A stretch of 64,000 nt of DNA, taken from NCBI GenBank assembly GCA_963745405.1, contig CAVUWY010000002.1:1798001-1862000 (forward strand), given 5' to 3'. The translations under genes and the position numbers were made by a program. Within the stretch, counting starts at the first letter, position 1. Every line of letters begins with the position of its first letter. Origin of the DNA: C-114 sp963745405 (GTDB lineage Bacteria; Chloroflexota; Limnocylindria; Limnocylindrales; CSP1-4). The notes under the pieces are model-generated. The model searched no databases and was not told the origin of the DNA. It saw nothing but the letters and a program-made list of their open reading frames with translations. Positions 6,355-14,979 of the stretch are shown here, in pieces.

Positions 6355-9216
6355 TCAGGGACCGGGCTCGTTACCAGCGCCGGTCGGCGCCTCGGCCGCG
6401 GCCGCGACCGCCGCCTCCGGCGGCAGCGCGCGCCCCTCGGCCCACGCGGTCGCGAGGTCGCGCTCGTCGAGCGCCTCCCGAAGCCGCAGGACGGCCGCGT
6501 CGTACTCGGCACGTTCCATCGCGGTCATCGGTGCCCCCGCTGCCTCGCGCAAGGCCTCGGCCGCACCGAACAGGCGTGCCGCCCGGACCGCGTCGCCCCT
6601 CGCCTGGGCGAGGAACGCGAACGACTCGAGCTGGTTGGCGACCGCGCCGCGGTTCCCCGTTCGCTGCCACCCCCGAATCGACCCGCGGTACTCGGCCTCG
6701 GCCTCGTCGGCTCGGCCCTCGCGTCGGAGGGCGTGGCCGAGCTCGCTCTGGGCCGAGAGCGCGAACCTGTGGTCGCCGACGGACTCGAATTGGGCATAGG
6801 AAGCTCGAAAGAACCCCTGCGCCTCGGAGGGCCGGCCGGCCATGATGGCGAGACGGCCGCGGACCTGGTTGAGATAGGCGAGCTCCTGGGGGTTGCCTGA
6901 CCGCTCGGCCGCGGCAACCGCCCGCTGGAGAGCCTCCTCTGTCGAGGCAGGGTCGTGCCGAGCCTCGATCATCGCGATCTCCGACTCGAGGCGGCCGAGG
7001 CGCCCCCAGTCCCCGAGGCTGGCGGCGATGGCCCGCGCCTCCTCGGCGGCCGGTCGCCAGTCCTCCGCGAGACCGCCCGGGAAACGGGCGTCCGCGCGGT
7101 AGAGCCACACGGAGAGTGCGTCCAGGAGCGCGGTGGGATCGCCCGACTCGCGCGCCGCGGCGAGAGCCTCGTCGCCGAGCGCCACCGCCTCCTCGAAGCG
7201 GCCGCCCATCGAGACCAGGTTCCCGGCTCCGGCGAGGCCGCGGGCGATGAGGCTCGCCCTGGCCCGGACAGCTGGTGCCGACTCGGCCGCGGGGAGAGCC
7301 CGCACACGGGCCACCGACTCGAGGAAGCGGTCGTATCCCTCCGAGCCCATCGTGCGGGAGGCCCAATAGCGGAACAGCCCGACGCAGATCTCGAGGCCCG
7401 CCTCGGGGCGGTTCTCCACCGCCCAGTCGAGCGCCGAGCGCACATTGTCGATCTCCGCGTCGAGACGCACCAGCCAGCGGGGTGACTCCGGTCCCCCGAG
7501 CCCCCGGTCGGCGTCGTGCGCGAGACGGACGACCATGACGAGGTGGCGATCGCGGAGCGCGACTGTCTCGCCGCTCTCCGTGAGCCGGTCGGCCGCGTAC
7601 TGGCGGATCGTCTCGAGCATCCGGTAGCGGGTAGTGCCGGCGTGGTCGGCGACCACGAGCGAGCGGTCGACGAGGCGGCCCAAGCCGTCGATCGCGGCGA
7701 ACCTCGTCGCCGCCGAGACGGCGCCCGCGCCATCCCCGGCCCCGAACGCGACCTCGGCCGCAGCTTGGAGCGTCCAGCCGCCGGCGAACACCGCGAGGCG
7801 CCGCAGGAGGGTGCGATCGGCGTCTTCGAGGAGGTCCCAGCTCCAGTCGATCAGTGCCTGCAGCGTTCGCTGCCGGGGAACCGCCGTCCGCCGACCGCCC
7901 GTCAGGAGGCGGAACCGGTCCCCGAGGCCCTGGGCGATCTCATCGACCGAGAGGACATTGACGCGGGCCGCCGCGAGCTCGAGGGCTAGGGGGATCCCGT
8001 CGAGCCGCCGGCAGATCTCGACGACCCCCCGAACAGTTGAGGCATCCAGTGCGAACGACGGCAGCGTCGCGGTCGCCCGATCCACGAACAGCCGGACGGC
8101 CTCGGACCGATCGGCGCGCTCGACCTCCGCGTCGTCGATCGTCGCGGGGCCGTCATGCCCGTCGCCGAGCTCCGGGAGCGCCAGCGATGGCACCGCGAAG
8201 ACGGCCTCGCCCTCGACACCGAGCGGCTCGCGGCTCGTGGCGAGCACCCGCAAGGCGGGACAGGCGCCGAGCAGGCGGTCAGCCGCGTCGGCAGCGGCGT
8301 CGATGAGGTGCTCACAGTTGTCGAGGAGCAGGAGGAGCTCCTTGGAGCGCAGGTAGTCGACGGCCATGTCGATGGGGGCCTGCCCCGGCTGCGGCTGGAC
8401 CCCGAGGGCCCGGCCGATCTCGGAGGCCACGAGCTCGCGGTCGCTCACGGGCGCCAGCTCGACGAGCCAGGCGCCGTCGCGGAACCGATCGAGGGCGTTC
8501 GCCGCGGCCTGCACCTCGAGACGGGTCTTGCCGGTGCCGCCTACGCCGACGAGTGTCACGAGGCGTCCGCCCGCGAGCAACCGCGCGACGTCGGCCAGCT
8601 CCCGGTCGCGCCCCACGAACGACGTCGCCTGAACCCGGAGGTTCGTCGGATGCTCCGAGGCCGTGCGCAGCGCCGGGTACTCGCGACGCAGGCCAGGAGC
8701 GGCGAGCTGGAAGACGTGCTCGGGTCGGTCCAGGTCGCGCAGCCCGTGCTCGCCCAGATCGACGAGCTCGCAGCCCGGCGGGAGACCGCCCGCAACGAGC
8801 GCCGCAGTCGCGCCTGAGACGAGCACCTGGTCGCCGTGTCCGATCGCGAGCAGGCGCGCCAGCCGGTTAAGCGTGGGCCCGAAGAAGTCGTCGTCCCGGA
8901 CCTCGGCGCTGCCGGAGTGGAGCGCCATCCGCACGCGCAGGCGGCCTGTGTCCGGCCATTCGTGCCCGCCGAGCGCCCGCTGGCCCTCGATGGCGGCCGC
9001 CACCGCAGACTCGGCGTGGTCGAAGGCGACGAGCAGCCCGTCCCCGGTCGTCTTGAAGACGGCGCCGCCGGCCTCCTCGACTGCCGAGCGGAGCAGCGCG
9101 TCGTGGGCCGCGAGGGCGACGACCATCGCGTCGGGCCGGTGCTCCCACAGGCGCGTGCTCCCCTCGATGTCGGTCATCAGGAAGGTCGCGGTTCGGGACT
9201 CGCCGGATCGGGACAC
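6355..9216 (-). CDS. Class III cyclase-domain / NB-ARC-like ATPase / TPR regulatory protein
   Basis: A large cytoplasmic signalling protein of about 950 aa. An N-terminal class III nucleotide cyclase domain comes first (TFLMTDIEGSTRLWE, with FKTTGDGLLVAF holding the second metal aspartate). Then comes an STAND/NB-ARC-like ATPase with Walker A GVGGTGKTRL and Walker B LLLLDNCEHL followed by VLATSREPLGVEGE, and finally a long helical TPR-like half. It has no DNA-binding domain, unlike the LuxR/BTAD relatives. The GTG at 9216 begins the conserved part; a GTG at 9303 would add 29 low-complexity residues. Such proteins are common in Chloroflexota and Actinomycetota; ligand and output are unknown. 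Confidence 0.88.
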   Translation of the reverse strand: MSRSGESRTATFLMTDIEGSTRLWEHRPDAMVVALAAHDALLRSAVEEAGGAVFKTTGDGLLVAFDHAESAVAAAIEGQRALGGHEWPDTGRLRVRMALHSGSAEVRDDDFFGPTLNRLARLLAIGHGDQVLVSGATAALVAGGLPPGCELVDLGEHGLRDLDRPEHVFQLAAPGLRREYPALRTASEHPTNLRVQATSFVGRDRELADVARLLAGGRLVTLVGVGGTGKTRLEVQAAANALDRFRDGAWLVELAPVSDRELVASEIGRALGVQPQPGQAPIDMAVDYLRSKELLLLLDNCEHLIDAAADAADRLLGACPALRVLATSREPLGVEGEAVFAVPSLALPELGDGHDGPATIDDAEVERADRSEAVRLFVDRATATLPSFALDASTVRGVVEICRRLDGIPLALELAAARVNVLSVDEIAQGLGDRFRLLTGGRRTAVPRQRTLQALIDWSWDLLEDADRTLLRRLAVFAGGWTLQAAAEVAFGAGDGAGAVSAATRFAAIDGLGRLVDRSLVVADHAGTTRYRMLETIRQYAADRLTESGETVALRDRHLVMVVRLAHDADRGLGGPESPRWLVRLDAEIDNVRSALDWAVENRPEAGLEICVGLFRYWASRTMGSEGYDRFLESVARVRALPAAESAPAVRARASLIARGLAGAGNLVSMGGRFEEAVALGDEALAAARESGDPTALLDALSVWLYRADARFPGGLAEDWRPAAEEARAIAASLGDWGRLGRLESEIAMIEARHDPASTEEALQRAVAAAERSGNPQELAYLNQVRGRLAIMAGRPSEAQGFFRASYAQFESVGDHRFALSAQSELGHALRREGRADEAEAEYRGSIRGWQRTGNRGAVANQLESFAFLAQARGDAVRAARLFGAAEALREAAGAPMTAMERAEYDAAVLRLREALDERDLATAWAEGRALPPEAAVAAAAEAPTGAGNEPGP

Positions 9217-9462
9217 GACGTCAGGGTACGCGCCCGGCTGAGGGTACCGGCCGGCCCGCTCAGCCGGCCGCGCGGCGGCGTCCAGGCGAGAGGGGCGCGA
9301 CACGGTCGGTTTGGGGCGCCCGGTGGGGACGCGAAGTCCTCGTCCGCTTGGGGCGCGCCCGACGGAAGACCACGCGCCAAGGTCCTTCCGAATGGGCGGC
9401 CCTCGCTCTCGACATCCTGCTGGCCACGCTGACTCTCACCTCCGGGGTATCGTTGTCGACCC

Positions 9463-9999
9463 ATGAGCGGATCCGCATTCGCCGCTTCGATTCTCGGCTG
9501 GCACGACTTCTTCCTCGCCACCGCGGGTGCCTCCGCCGCTCTGCTCGGTCTCCTCTTCGTTGGCGTCTCGATCAACCTGGCCACCATCGCCACCGCCGAG
9601 CGGATCGACCTGCGCGCGCGAGCGAGGCTTGCGTTCGCGAACCTCCTCTATGTCTTGGGTATCTCGCTCCTGATGCTCATCCCCGATCCCGAACCCCACG
9701 GCATCGGGGCTGGGATCGCCGCGATCGCGGGCCTCGGGCTCGTGCGGGTCGGGCGCGGCTTCGCGGCCGTGGCCCGAACCGGCGGGAGCCTTCGCGATCG
9801 GCTGCCGGCGCTGCGGCGGATGGGCTGGACGATCGCCGGCGGACTCATCCTCCTCTTCGTCGCGTTCGCCTACTTCGCGAACGCGGACGCGAAGAGCACG
9901 GTCCTGCTCATGGCGGCGATCCTCATCCTGCTCATCGGGGCGGCGGACGTGTCGTGGGAGATGCTCGTCCTCGTCAGCGACGATCGCGAACGCGCCTGA
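9463..9999 (+). CDS. Small integral membrane protein of unknown function
   Basis: A 178-aa protein with about four hydrophobic helices: residues roughly 15-40 (FFLATAGASAALLGLLFVGV), 58-72, 82-98 and 120-170. After the first helix a charged loop carries TAERIDLRARARLAF. The pattern resembles uncharacterised modulator-like membrane proteins, but I recognise no named family. The ATG at 9463 is preceded by a fairly AT-rich stretch and a weak hairpin-family match at 9411. It is monocistronic and convergent with the B12-binding regulator gene across a gap of about 380 bases. Confidence 0.75.
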   Translation: MSGSAFAASILGWHDFFLATAGASAALLGLLFVGVSINLATIATAERIDLRARARLAFANLLYVLGISLLMLIPDPEPHGIGAGIAAIAGLGLVRVGRGFAAVARTGGSLRDRLPALRRMGWTIAGGLILLFVAFAYFANADAKSTVLLMAAILILLIGAADVSWEMLVLVSDDRERA

Positions 10000-10060
10000 C
10001 GAGCCAAAGGGGGTGGGAATCGACGGCCCGGTCCGCTCGAACCTCAGACCGATCCCGTCC

Positions 10061-10090
10061 CACATCCTGCCCGCAGAGCGGAATGTCCGG
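10061..10090. repeat. Intergenic hairpin-family copy
   Basis: Core CACATCCTGC...GCGGAATGTCC forms an imperfect hairpin related to those at 6075 and 21586. It lies in the 379-base gap between two convergent genes (stops at 9999 and 10379). Nothing else in that gap looks functional, apart from a small palindrome GAGAC-TGA-GTCTC downstream. Confidence 0.55.
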
Positions 10091-10378
10091 CCTGAGCGCG
10101 ACGAGCGATTACGGCGGCATTCTTCCTTGTGGGTAGAACGTCGACTACTGAGACTGAGTCTCGGGACTCCTACGCGCGTGCATCTGGGTCACCGACATGG
10201 GGTCGCCGCGCGAAGCGCACTCTGACTGGATCTTCCACGTCGGTCGCGCGGCGAGATCATTGTCGGTGTCAGTGGTTCGCGCCCTCCTGCACGTGTGCGC
10301 GAGGAGCCCGTAAGCCGTTCGATGCCGAAGGAATGGGCCGACAGGTACCGGGGGCAGTTCGAGCTGGACGTCCGTGAT

Positions 10379-11320
10379 TCAGCGGACGGGCATCTCTCCG
10401 GAGCCGAGGAGCCCGACGACTGCCGCGACGGCATCGTCGAGCTTCATCGGGAGCCGGATGGTCCGCAGTCCATCGAGCGAGGCGGCGGATAGCGGGCCAC
10501 CGACGAGGCAGATCGGCGGTCTGGGCGACACCCTGAGCGCGTCGACCACGGCGCCGGCTGCGACGACATCGGAAGGGGTGACGACACCCAGGACAACGAT
10601 CGGCGCCGCGGTCTCCCGGACGGTCCGGAGCCAGCTCTCGAGCGGCACATTCGCACCGAGATACAGCACGTGGAGTCCGGCCCTCCGGGCGGCCACCGCG
10701 AAGGCGAATGCCCCGATCTCGTGGTGACCTTCGGGAGGCAGACCGACGATCACCCGTGGCAACCGATCGCCGACTCCTGCGGCATCGTAGAAGCGCGCCA
10801 ACCTGCGCCGGACAGTCTCGCTCGCAGCGTGTTCAGCGCCGACATCGATCTCGTCCTGGGCCCAGGCGATGCCGATCGCCCGCAGGGCAGGGGACACGAG
10901 GCCCTCGATGGCTAGCTCAAATCGGTGGGACGCGAAGCTCTCGTCGAGGATCCGCTCCATGGCCGGAACGTCCAGCTCGTGCGCCGCCGCGAGGAACGAC
11001 TGCACGAGGGCCGCCGCGCGATCATCCTCCGGCACTCCAGTAACGAGGCCTACATCGGCATCGCTCCCGACCCGGCCGCCGCTCAACGCTCCGAGGTCGG
11101 CCCCGGGCTCGAGCACCCGCTGGGCCGCTTGGCTCGGCTGCCAGCCCTCATCGGCAACCAGTCGGCGCATCGCCGCGAGGCGGGCGATCGACTCGTCGTC
11201 GTAGAGCCGGTAGCCGGCCGGGGTGCGGCTCGGTTGGACGACGCCGTAGCGACGCTCCCAGACCCGGATGATCGGGACGCTGAGGCCGGTGCGGGCCGCG
11301 GCTTGCCTGATGGTGTACAT
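10379..11320 (-). CDS. MerR-family regulator with cobalamin-binding domain (CarH/LitR-like light sensor)
   Basis: 313 aa. The N-terminal MerR helix-turn-helix covers about residues 1-70 (TIRQAAARTGLSVPIIRVWE, then RYGVVQPSRTPAGYRLY). A helical bundle follows, then a Rossmann-like B12 domain from about 185 (GHHEIGAFAF, LYLGANVPLESW, VVTPSDVVAAG). In the bundle W-x9-E-H occurs as WAQDEIDVGAEH, the signature of CarH proteins that bind adenosylcobalamin and release DNA on illumination. The HxxG within GHHEIG could supply the lower cobalt ligand. It is divergent from a lipid-modification operon that it probably represses in the dark. An alternative is a light-independent B12 sensor. Confidence 0.88.
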   Translation of the reverse strand: MYTIRQAAARTGLSVPIIRVWERRYGVVQPSRTPAGYRLYDDESIARLAAMRRLVADEGWQPSQAAQRVLEPGADLGALSGGRVGSDADVGLVTGVPEDDRAAALVQSFLAAAHELDVPAMERILDESFASHRFELAIEGLVSPALRAIGIAWAQDEIDVGAEHAASETVRRRLARFYDAAGVGDRLPRVIVGLPPEGHHEIGAFAFAVAARRAGLHVLYLGANVPLESWLRTVRETAAPIVVLGVVTPSDVVAAGAVVDALRVSPRPPICLVGGPLSAASLDGLRTIRLPMKLDDAVAAVVGLLGSGEMPVR

Positions 11321-11323
11321 GGT

Positions 11324-11348
11324 TTGTCCAATATAGCAGGCAGGACAA
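11324..11348. promoter_or_regulatory. Operator-like inverted repeat TTGTCC-N13-GGACAA
   Basis: TTGTCC at 11324-11329 and GGACAA at 11343-11348 form a perfect 6-base inverted repeat just upstream of the regulator start. A third half-site, GGACAA at 11394-11399, lies inside another perfect palindrome, CACCCT-GGACAA-AGGGTG (11388-11405). On the minus strand the spacer includes TATATT, a likely -10 box only about 12 bases from the regulator ATG, so that mRNA may be leaderless. Binding by the CarH-like protein is inferred from position. Confidence 0.5.
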
Positions 11349-11351
11349 GCC

Positions 11352-11381
11352 TTGACGAACCATCAACACGGCTGGTATTGT
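11352..11381 (+). promoter_or_regulatory. Promoter of the lipid-modification operon
   Basis: TTGACG at 11352-11357, an 18-base spacer and TATTGT at 11376-11381 make a sigma-70-type promoter reading right. It sits between the operator repeats at 11324-11348 and 11388-11405. A protein bound to both would bracket the promoter, consistent with repression by the divergently encoded MerR/B12 protein. Confidence 0.5.
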
Positions 11382-11463
11382 TCGGCTCACCCTGGACAAA
11401 GGGTGAACAGCACGCCCGATCGATGGCTCTCTGCCACCTCGCTCGCAAGAGGAGTCCCCGTCC

Positions 11464-12504
11464 GTGGATCGCCGATCCGACACGTCCTTGCCGTTCGACA
11501 CATCAGCGCTGGTCGATGCCTGCCTGGAGCTGTCGATCGTCGGGAGCTTCAGCCGGGCCGGCATCGCGATGCGGCGTCGCCTGTTCCACTGGGCCGCTCT
11601 CCCCGATGGTGCGCTTGACGGACGGACCGTCCTTGTCACCGGGCCGACCTCGGGCCTGGGCCGTGCGGCGTCGGACGCCCTCGCGGCACTCGGGGCGCGA
11701 GTCATCCTCGTCGGCCGGAACGAGGATCGACTGGCGGCCGTCCGCGATGCCCTCGTGGCCGTCCACGGCGAGGACCGCTTCTCGATCGTCGTGGCCGACA
11801 TGGGCTCGCTTGGGTCTGTCTGCGCCGCCGTAGGACATGTCCTCGAGACGGAGTCGCGGCTCGACGTCCTGATCGACAACGCGGGCGCGATCTATCCCGA
11901 GCGGATCGACGGGCCGGACGGGATCGAGGCAACGCTGGTGACGCTCGTCGTGGGGCCTTTCGCGCTCGTGTCGGGGCTCCTGCCACTGCTCCAGCGTACC
12001 GAGGGTTCGCGGGTGATCGCCGTGACCTCGGGTGGTATGTATTTCCAGGGCGTCGACTTCGATGACCTCCAGTCGACCGCTGAGCCGTACTCCGGCCCGC
12101 GGGCCTACGCCCAAGCCAAGCGGATGCAAGTCGCACTCGTCCGCGAGTGGGCGCGCCGCCTCGGGCCGTCCGGGCTCGACTCGGGTATCGCGGTCAACGC
12201 GATGCACCCGGGCTGGGCCGACACGCCCGGGCTGGCCGAGGCGTTGCCCACATTCCATCGACTGATGAGTCCACTCCTCCGGAGCCCGTCCGAAGGCATC
12301 GACACGCTCGTCTGGCTGGCGGCCGCGACGGAAAGCCGCCAGCGGAGCGGCGGCCTGTTTCTCGATCGCCGACTTCGACCATTCGATCGTATCCCGCACA
12401 CCCGGCTCTCGGCTGACGATCGTCGCCGGCTCTGGGACGTCGTGGTGGCGATGTCCGGGGCGCCCGATCCATTGCCGCAGCTTCCGTATCGGAGACCCGC
12501 ATGA
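11464..12504 (+). CDS. Short-chain dehydrogenase/reductase
   Basis: NAD(P)-dependent oxidoreductase of 346 aa with a classical SDR core from about residue 55. Visible motifs are TGPTSGLG (TGxxxGxG cofactor motif), DNAG (NAG motif), a catalytic Ser region VTSGGM, and YAQAK (YxxxK catalytic pair) near residue 218. An N-terminal extension of about 50 residues and the C-terminal region resemble the DHRS12-like subgroup. The GTG at 11464 follows the promoter closely. Its stop overlaps the next ATG (ATGA), making it the first gene of a five-to-six gene translationally coupled operon. The substrate is probably lipid-related by context. Confidence 0.88.
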   Translation: MDRRSDTSLPFDTSALVDACLELSIVGSFSRAGIAMRRRLFHWAALPDGALDGRTVLVTGPTSGLGRAASDALAALGARVILVGRNEDRLAAVRDALVAVHGEDRFSIVVADMGSLGSVCAAVGHVLETESRLDVLIDNAGAIYPERIDGPDGIEATLVTLVVGPFALVSGLLPLLQRTEGSRVIAVTSGGMYFQGVDFDDLQSTAEPYSGPRAYAQAKRMQVALVREWARRLGPSGLDSGIAVNAMHPGWADTPGLAEALPTFHRLMSPLLRSPSEGIDTLVWLAAATESRQRSGGLFLDRRLRPFDRIPHTRLSADDRRRLWDVVVAMSGAPDPLPQLPYRRPA

Positions 12505-12974
12505 CCAGGCTCAGGGAACAGATCCGGACCTCGCTGGGGCCGGAAGCGGCGTTCGCGTACGTCGCGGACTTCGCCAACTCGACGCACTGGGACCCCGGGG
12601 TCGCGACATCCAGACGGATCGACGACGGACAGGTCGGTGTCGGGGCTCGCTTTGAACTCGGTGTTCGTCTGGGCGGACGGGTCGCGTTGATGGAATACGG
12701 GATCTCCGCTTTCGAGCCGTCGGCCCGCGTCGTCCTCGTCGGCGAAGGGTCGGGTATCTCGGCCGTGGACGAGATCCGCTTCTCGCCGGACGGGACGGGC
12801 ACCCTGATCGACTACACCGCCGACATCCGCCTCGGTGGCGCGTTGCGGCTCGTCCAGCCGTTCCTCGGCCGGGCGTTCGCGAAGGTCGGTCGAGACGCCC
12901 TGACGGGGATGCAGCGCACGCTCGATGCACGCGCGGGCGCCCCGAAGGGCCAGCTCGGCAAGGATCGGATATGA
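12501..12974 (+). CDS. SRPBCC-family lipid-binding/polyketide-cyclase-like protein
   Basis: 157 aa. The SRPBCC (START-like) fold is indicated by an N-terminal strand ending in a helix AFAYVADFANSTHWDPGV, then alternating strands (GVRLGGRVALMEYGI, GSGISAVDEIRF, GTLIDYTADIRL) and a long C-terminal helix. Such proteins bind hydrophobic ligands in a deep cavity. It overlaps the SDR stop and the oxidoreductase start by four bases each. In this cassette it may hand a fatty acyl or isoprenoid substrate between enzymes. No catalytic residues can be named. Confidence 0.82.
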   Translation: MTRLREQIRTSLGPEAAFAYVADFANSTHWDPGVATSRRIDDGQVGVGARFELGVRLGGRVALMEYGISAFEPSARVVLVGEGSGISAVDEIRFSPDGTGTLIDYTADIRLGGALRLVQPFLGRAFAKVGRDALTGMQRTLDARAGAPKGQLGKDRI

Positions 12975-14242
12975 AGGTCGCCATCGTCGGAGCCGGGGTC
13001 AGCGGCCTGACCGCCGCCTACGCCCTGCGCCAGGACCACGCCATCCGGCTCTTCGAGGCAGACGCCGTTGTCGGCGGTCACGTCAAGACGGTTCCCGTCC
13101 AGGCGCCGACCGGACCCCTGCCCGTGGACATCGGCTTCATCGTCTTCAACGAACGAACGTACCCGCGCTTCACCAGCCTCCTCGCCGAGCTCGGCGCGGA
13201 GACGCAGCCGAGCGACATGTCCCTCGGCTCCGCCTGTCATGCCTGTAACGCGGAGTTCAGCTCGCGGGGCTTCCGCGGCTTCTTCGCCCGCCCGGACGCG
13301 CTCGGCCGGCCGGCGCACTGGCGGATGATCGCGGACATCGTGCGGTTCTACCGCGACGCACGCGAGCGGATCGATCGGCAGGCGCCATCCCGGGAGACTC
13401 TGGGCGACTTCCTCGACGATCGCGGGTTTGGGTCAGGCTTCCGTGAGCACTTCATCGTGCCCATCACCTCGGCCGTCTGGTCGACGGCACCGGACCGGAT
13501 CCTCGACTTCCCGATCGACTACCTGCTCCACTTCCTCGACAACCATGGTCTGATCGGAGTCGGCAACACGCTCCAGTGGCGGACGGTCCGCGGCGGTTCG
13601 ATGGAGTACGTGAAGCGCATCGTCGCGCTCCTCCCCGACGGAGCCGTACGGTCGGGCGCCCCGGTCGTGAGCGTCCGGCGCGACGGAACGGGAGTCACGA
13701 TCCGCACCCAGGCCGGCTCGGCCGAGCGGTTCGACGCGGTCGTCATGGCGTCCCATGCCGACGACGCGCTGGCGGTGCTCCACGACGCGGACGAGCGTGA
13801 ACGGGATGTTCTCGGTGCCTTCGAGTACTCGACCAACCAGGTCGTGCTCCATACGGACCGCCGGCTCATGCCGCATCGCGCCAACGCCTGGGCGTCCTGG
13901 AATGTCGATCAGGCAGATTGTCGGCGACGCGGCGATGCGCTCACGATGACCTATCACATGAACCGGCTCCAATCGTTGCCGGGCCCGGTTCAGTACCTCG
14001 CGTCGGTGAACCCCGGCGACCGGGTGGCGCCGGAACGCGTGATCGTTGAGCGCGCCTTCAGCCACCCGCTGTACACGTTCCAGACCCTCGACGCCCAGGT
14101 GGCCCTTCGCGGCCTCCAGGGCCGGCGACAGACCTACTACGCCGGGGCCCACCTGGGCTACGGGTTCCATGAGGACGGCTGTCGATCCGGGTTCGAGGTG
14201 GCCGAACTGCTCTCGCCGGTCGCTCGGGAGCGTGCAGCGTGA
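12971..14242 (+). CDS. FAD-dependent oxidoreductase (amine-oxidase/NAD(P)-binding family)
   Basis: 423 aa flavoprotein. The N-terminal dinucleotide motif is KVAIVGAGVSGLTAAYALR, followed by FEADAVVGGHVKTV, the GG motif typical of the amine oxidase/protoporphyrinogen oxidase/desaturase superfamily. The C-terminus has YYAGAHLGYGFHEDGCRSG, matching the FAD-closing motif of the predicted NAD/FAD-binding proteins that accompany DUF1365 and Cfa genes. It is coupled on both sides by 4-base overlaps. Homologous cassettes act in membrane fatty-acid modification and in singlet-oxygen or light stress. A desaturase or hydride-donor role on a methylated fatty acid is a reasonable inference. Confidence 0.9.
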   Translation: MKVAIVGAGVSGLTAAYALRQDHAIRLFEADAVVGGHVKTVPVQAPTGPLPVDIGFIVFNERTYPRFTSLLAELGAETQPSDMSLGSACHACNAEFSSRGFRGFFARPDALGRPAHWRMIADIVRFYRDARERIDRQAPSRETLGDFLDDRGFGSGFREHFIVPITSAVWSTAPDRILDFPIDYLLHFLDNHGLIGVGNTLQWRTVRGGSMEYVKRIVALLPDGAVRSGAPVVSVRRDGTGVTIRTQAGSAERFDAVVMASHADDALAVLHDADERERDVLGAFEYSTNQVVLHTDRRLMPHRANAWASWNVDQADCRRRGDALTMTYHMNRLQSLPGPVQYLASVNPGDRVAPERVIVERAFSHPLYTFQTLDAQVALRGLQGRRQTYYAGAHLGYGFHEDGCRSGFEVAELLSPVARERAA

Positions 14243-14979
14243 GGTCGCACCTGCTCGAGGGGAAGGTGCGCCACCGTCGCGTACGTCCGTTCGTGTACAC
14301 GCTCGAGCACGATGTCTTCTACGTCGCGCTCGATCTCGACGAGCTGGACGAGGTCCCGCAACGGGTCGGGCTCATCGGGCGCAATCGGCCGAATCTCCTG
14401 TCGTTCCGAGACGGCGATCACCTCGACCCGCCGGCGGTCGATCTCCGTGAGGCCGTGCGGGAGCATCTGCGGGCCGAAGGGGTCGACCCTGACGGCTGGC
14501 GGATCACCCTCATCGCGAACCTCCGTGTTCTCGGCTACGTCTTCAACCCGGCCAGCTTCTACCTGTGTCGGAACACGTCGGGCGAGCTCCAGGTCGTCAT
14601 CGTGGAAGTGCACAACACGCACCACGAACGCCACCTGTACACCCTCCGTCGCCCGGCGGACGGGCCCGACTTCGTGGCCTCGATGGACAAGGACTTCTAC
14701 GTCTCGCCGTTCATCGAGATGGTCGGGCGCTACACGGTCCGGGTCAGGGACGAGCCGGCCCGCCTGCGGATCTCGATCAACGAGGACCAGGACGAGGGTC
14801 TCCTCCTGCACACGAGCATCGATCTCACCCGCCGGCCCCTGAGCGACCGCACCGTCGCCCGGATGCTCGTCCGGCACCCGTTCATCACCCAGAAGACCAT
14901 CGGTCTCATCCACTGGCACGCACTGCGCCTCTGGCGACGCGGCGCCCCTTTTCTCAGGCACGGAGCGGCAGCACGATGA
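14239..14979 (+). CDS. DUF1365 family protein
   Basis: 246 aa, the usual DUF1365 length. Characteristic stretches are GKVRHRRVRPFVYTLEHDVF at the N-terminus, the central NLRVLGYVFNPASFYLC with the near-invariant GYxFNPxSFY, VEVHNTHHERH, and the C-terminal VRHPFITQKTIGLIHWHAL. The biochemical role of the family is not established. It nearly always sits between an FAD oxidoreductase and a cyclopropane-synthase-like methyltransferase, exactly as here. A GTG at 14239 overlaps the preceding TGA. Confidence 0.95.
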   Translation: MRSHLLEGKVRHRRVRPFVYTLEHDVFYVALDLDELDEVPQRVGLIGRNRPNLLSFRDGDHLDPPAVDLREAVREHLRAEGVDPDGWRITLIANLRVLGYVFNPASFYLCRNTSGELQVVIVEVHNTHHERHLYTLRRPADGPDFVASMDKDFYVSPFIEMVGRYTVRVRDEPARLRISINEDQDEGLLLHTSIDLTRRPLSDRTVARMLVRHPFITQKTIGLIHWHALRLWRRGAPFLRHGAAAR

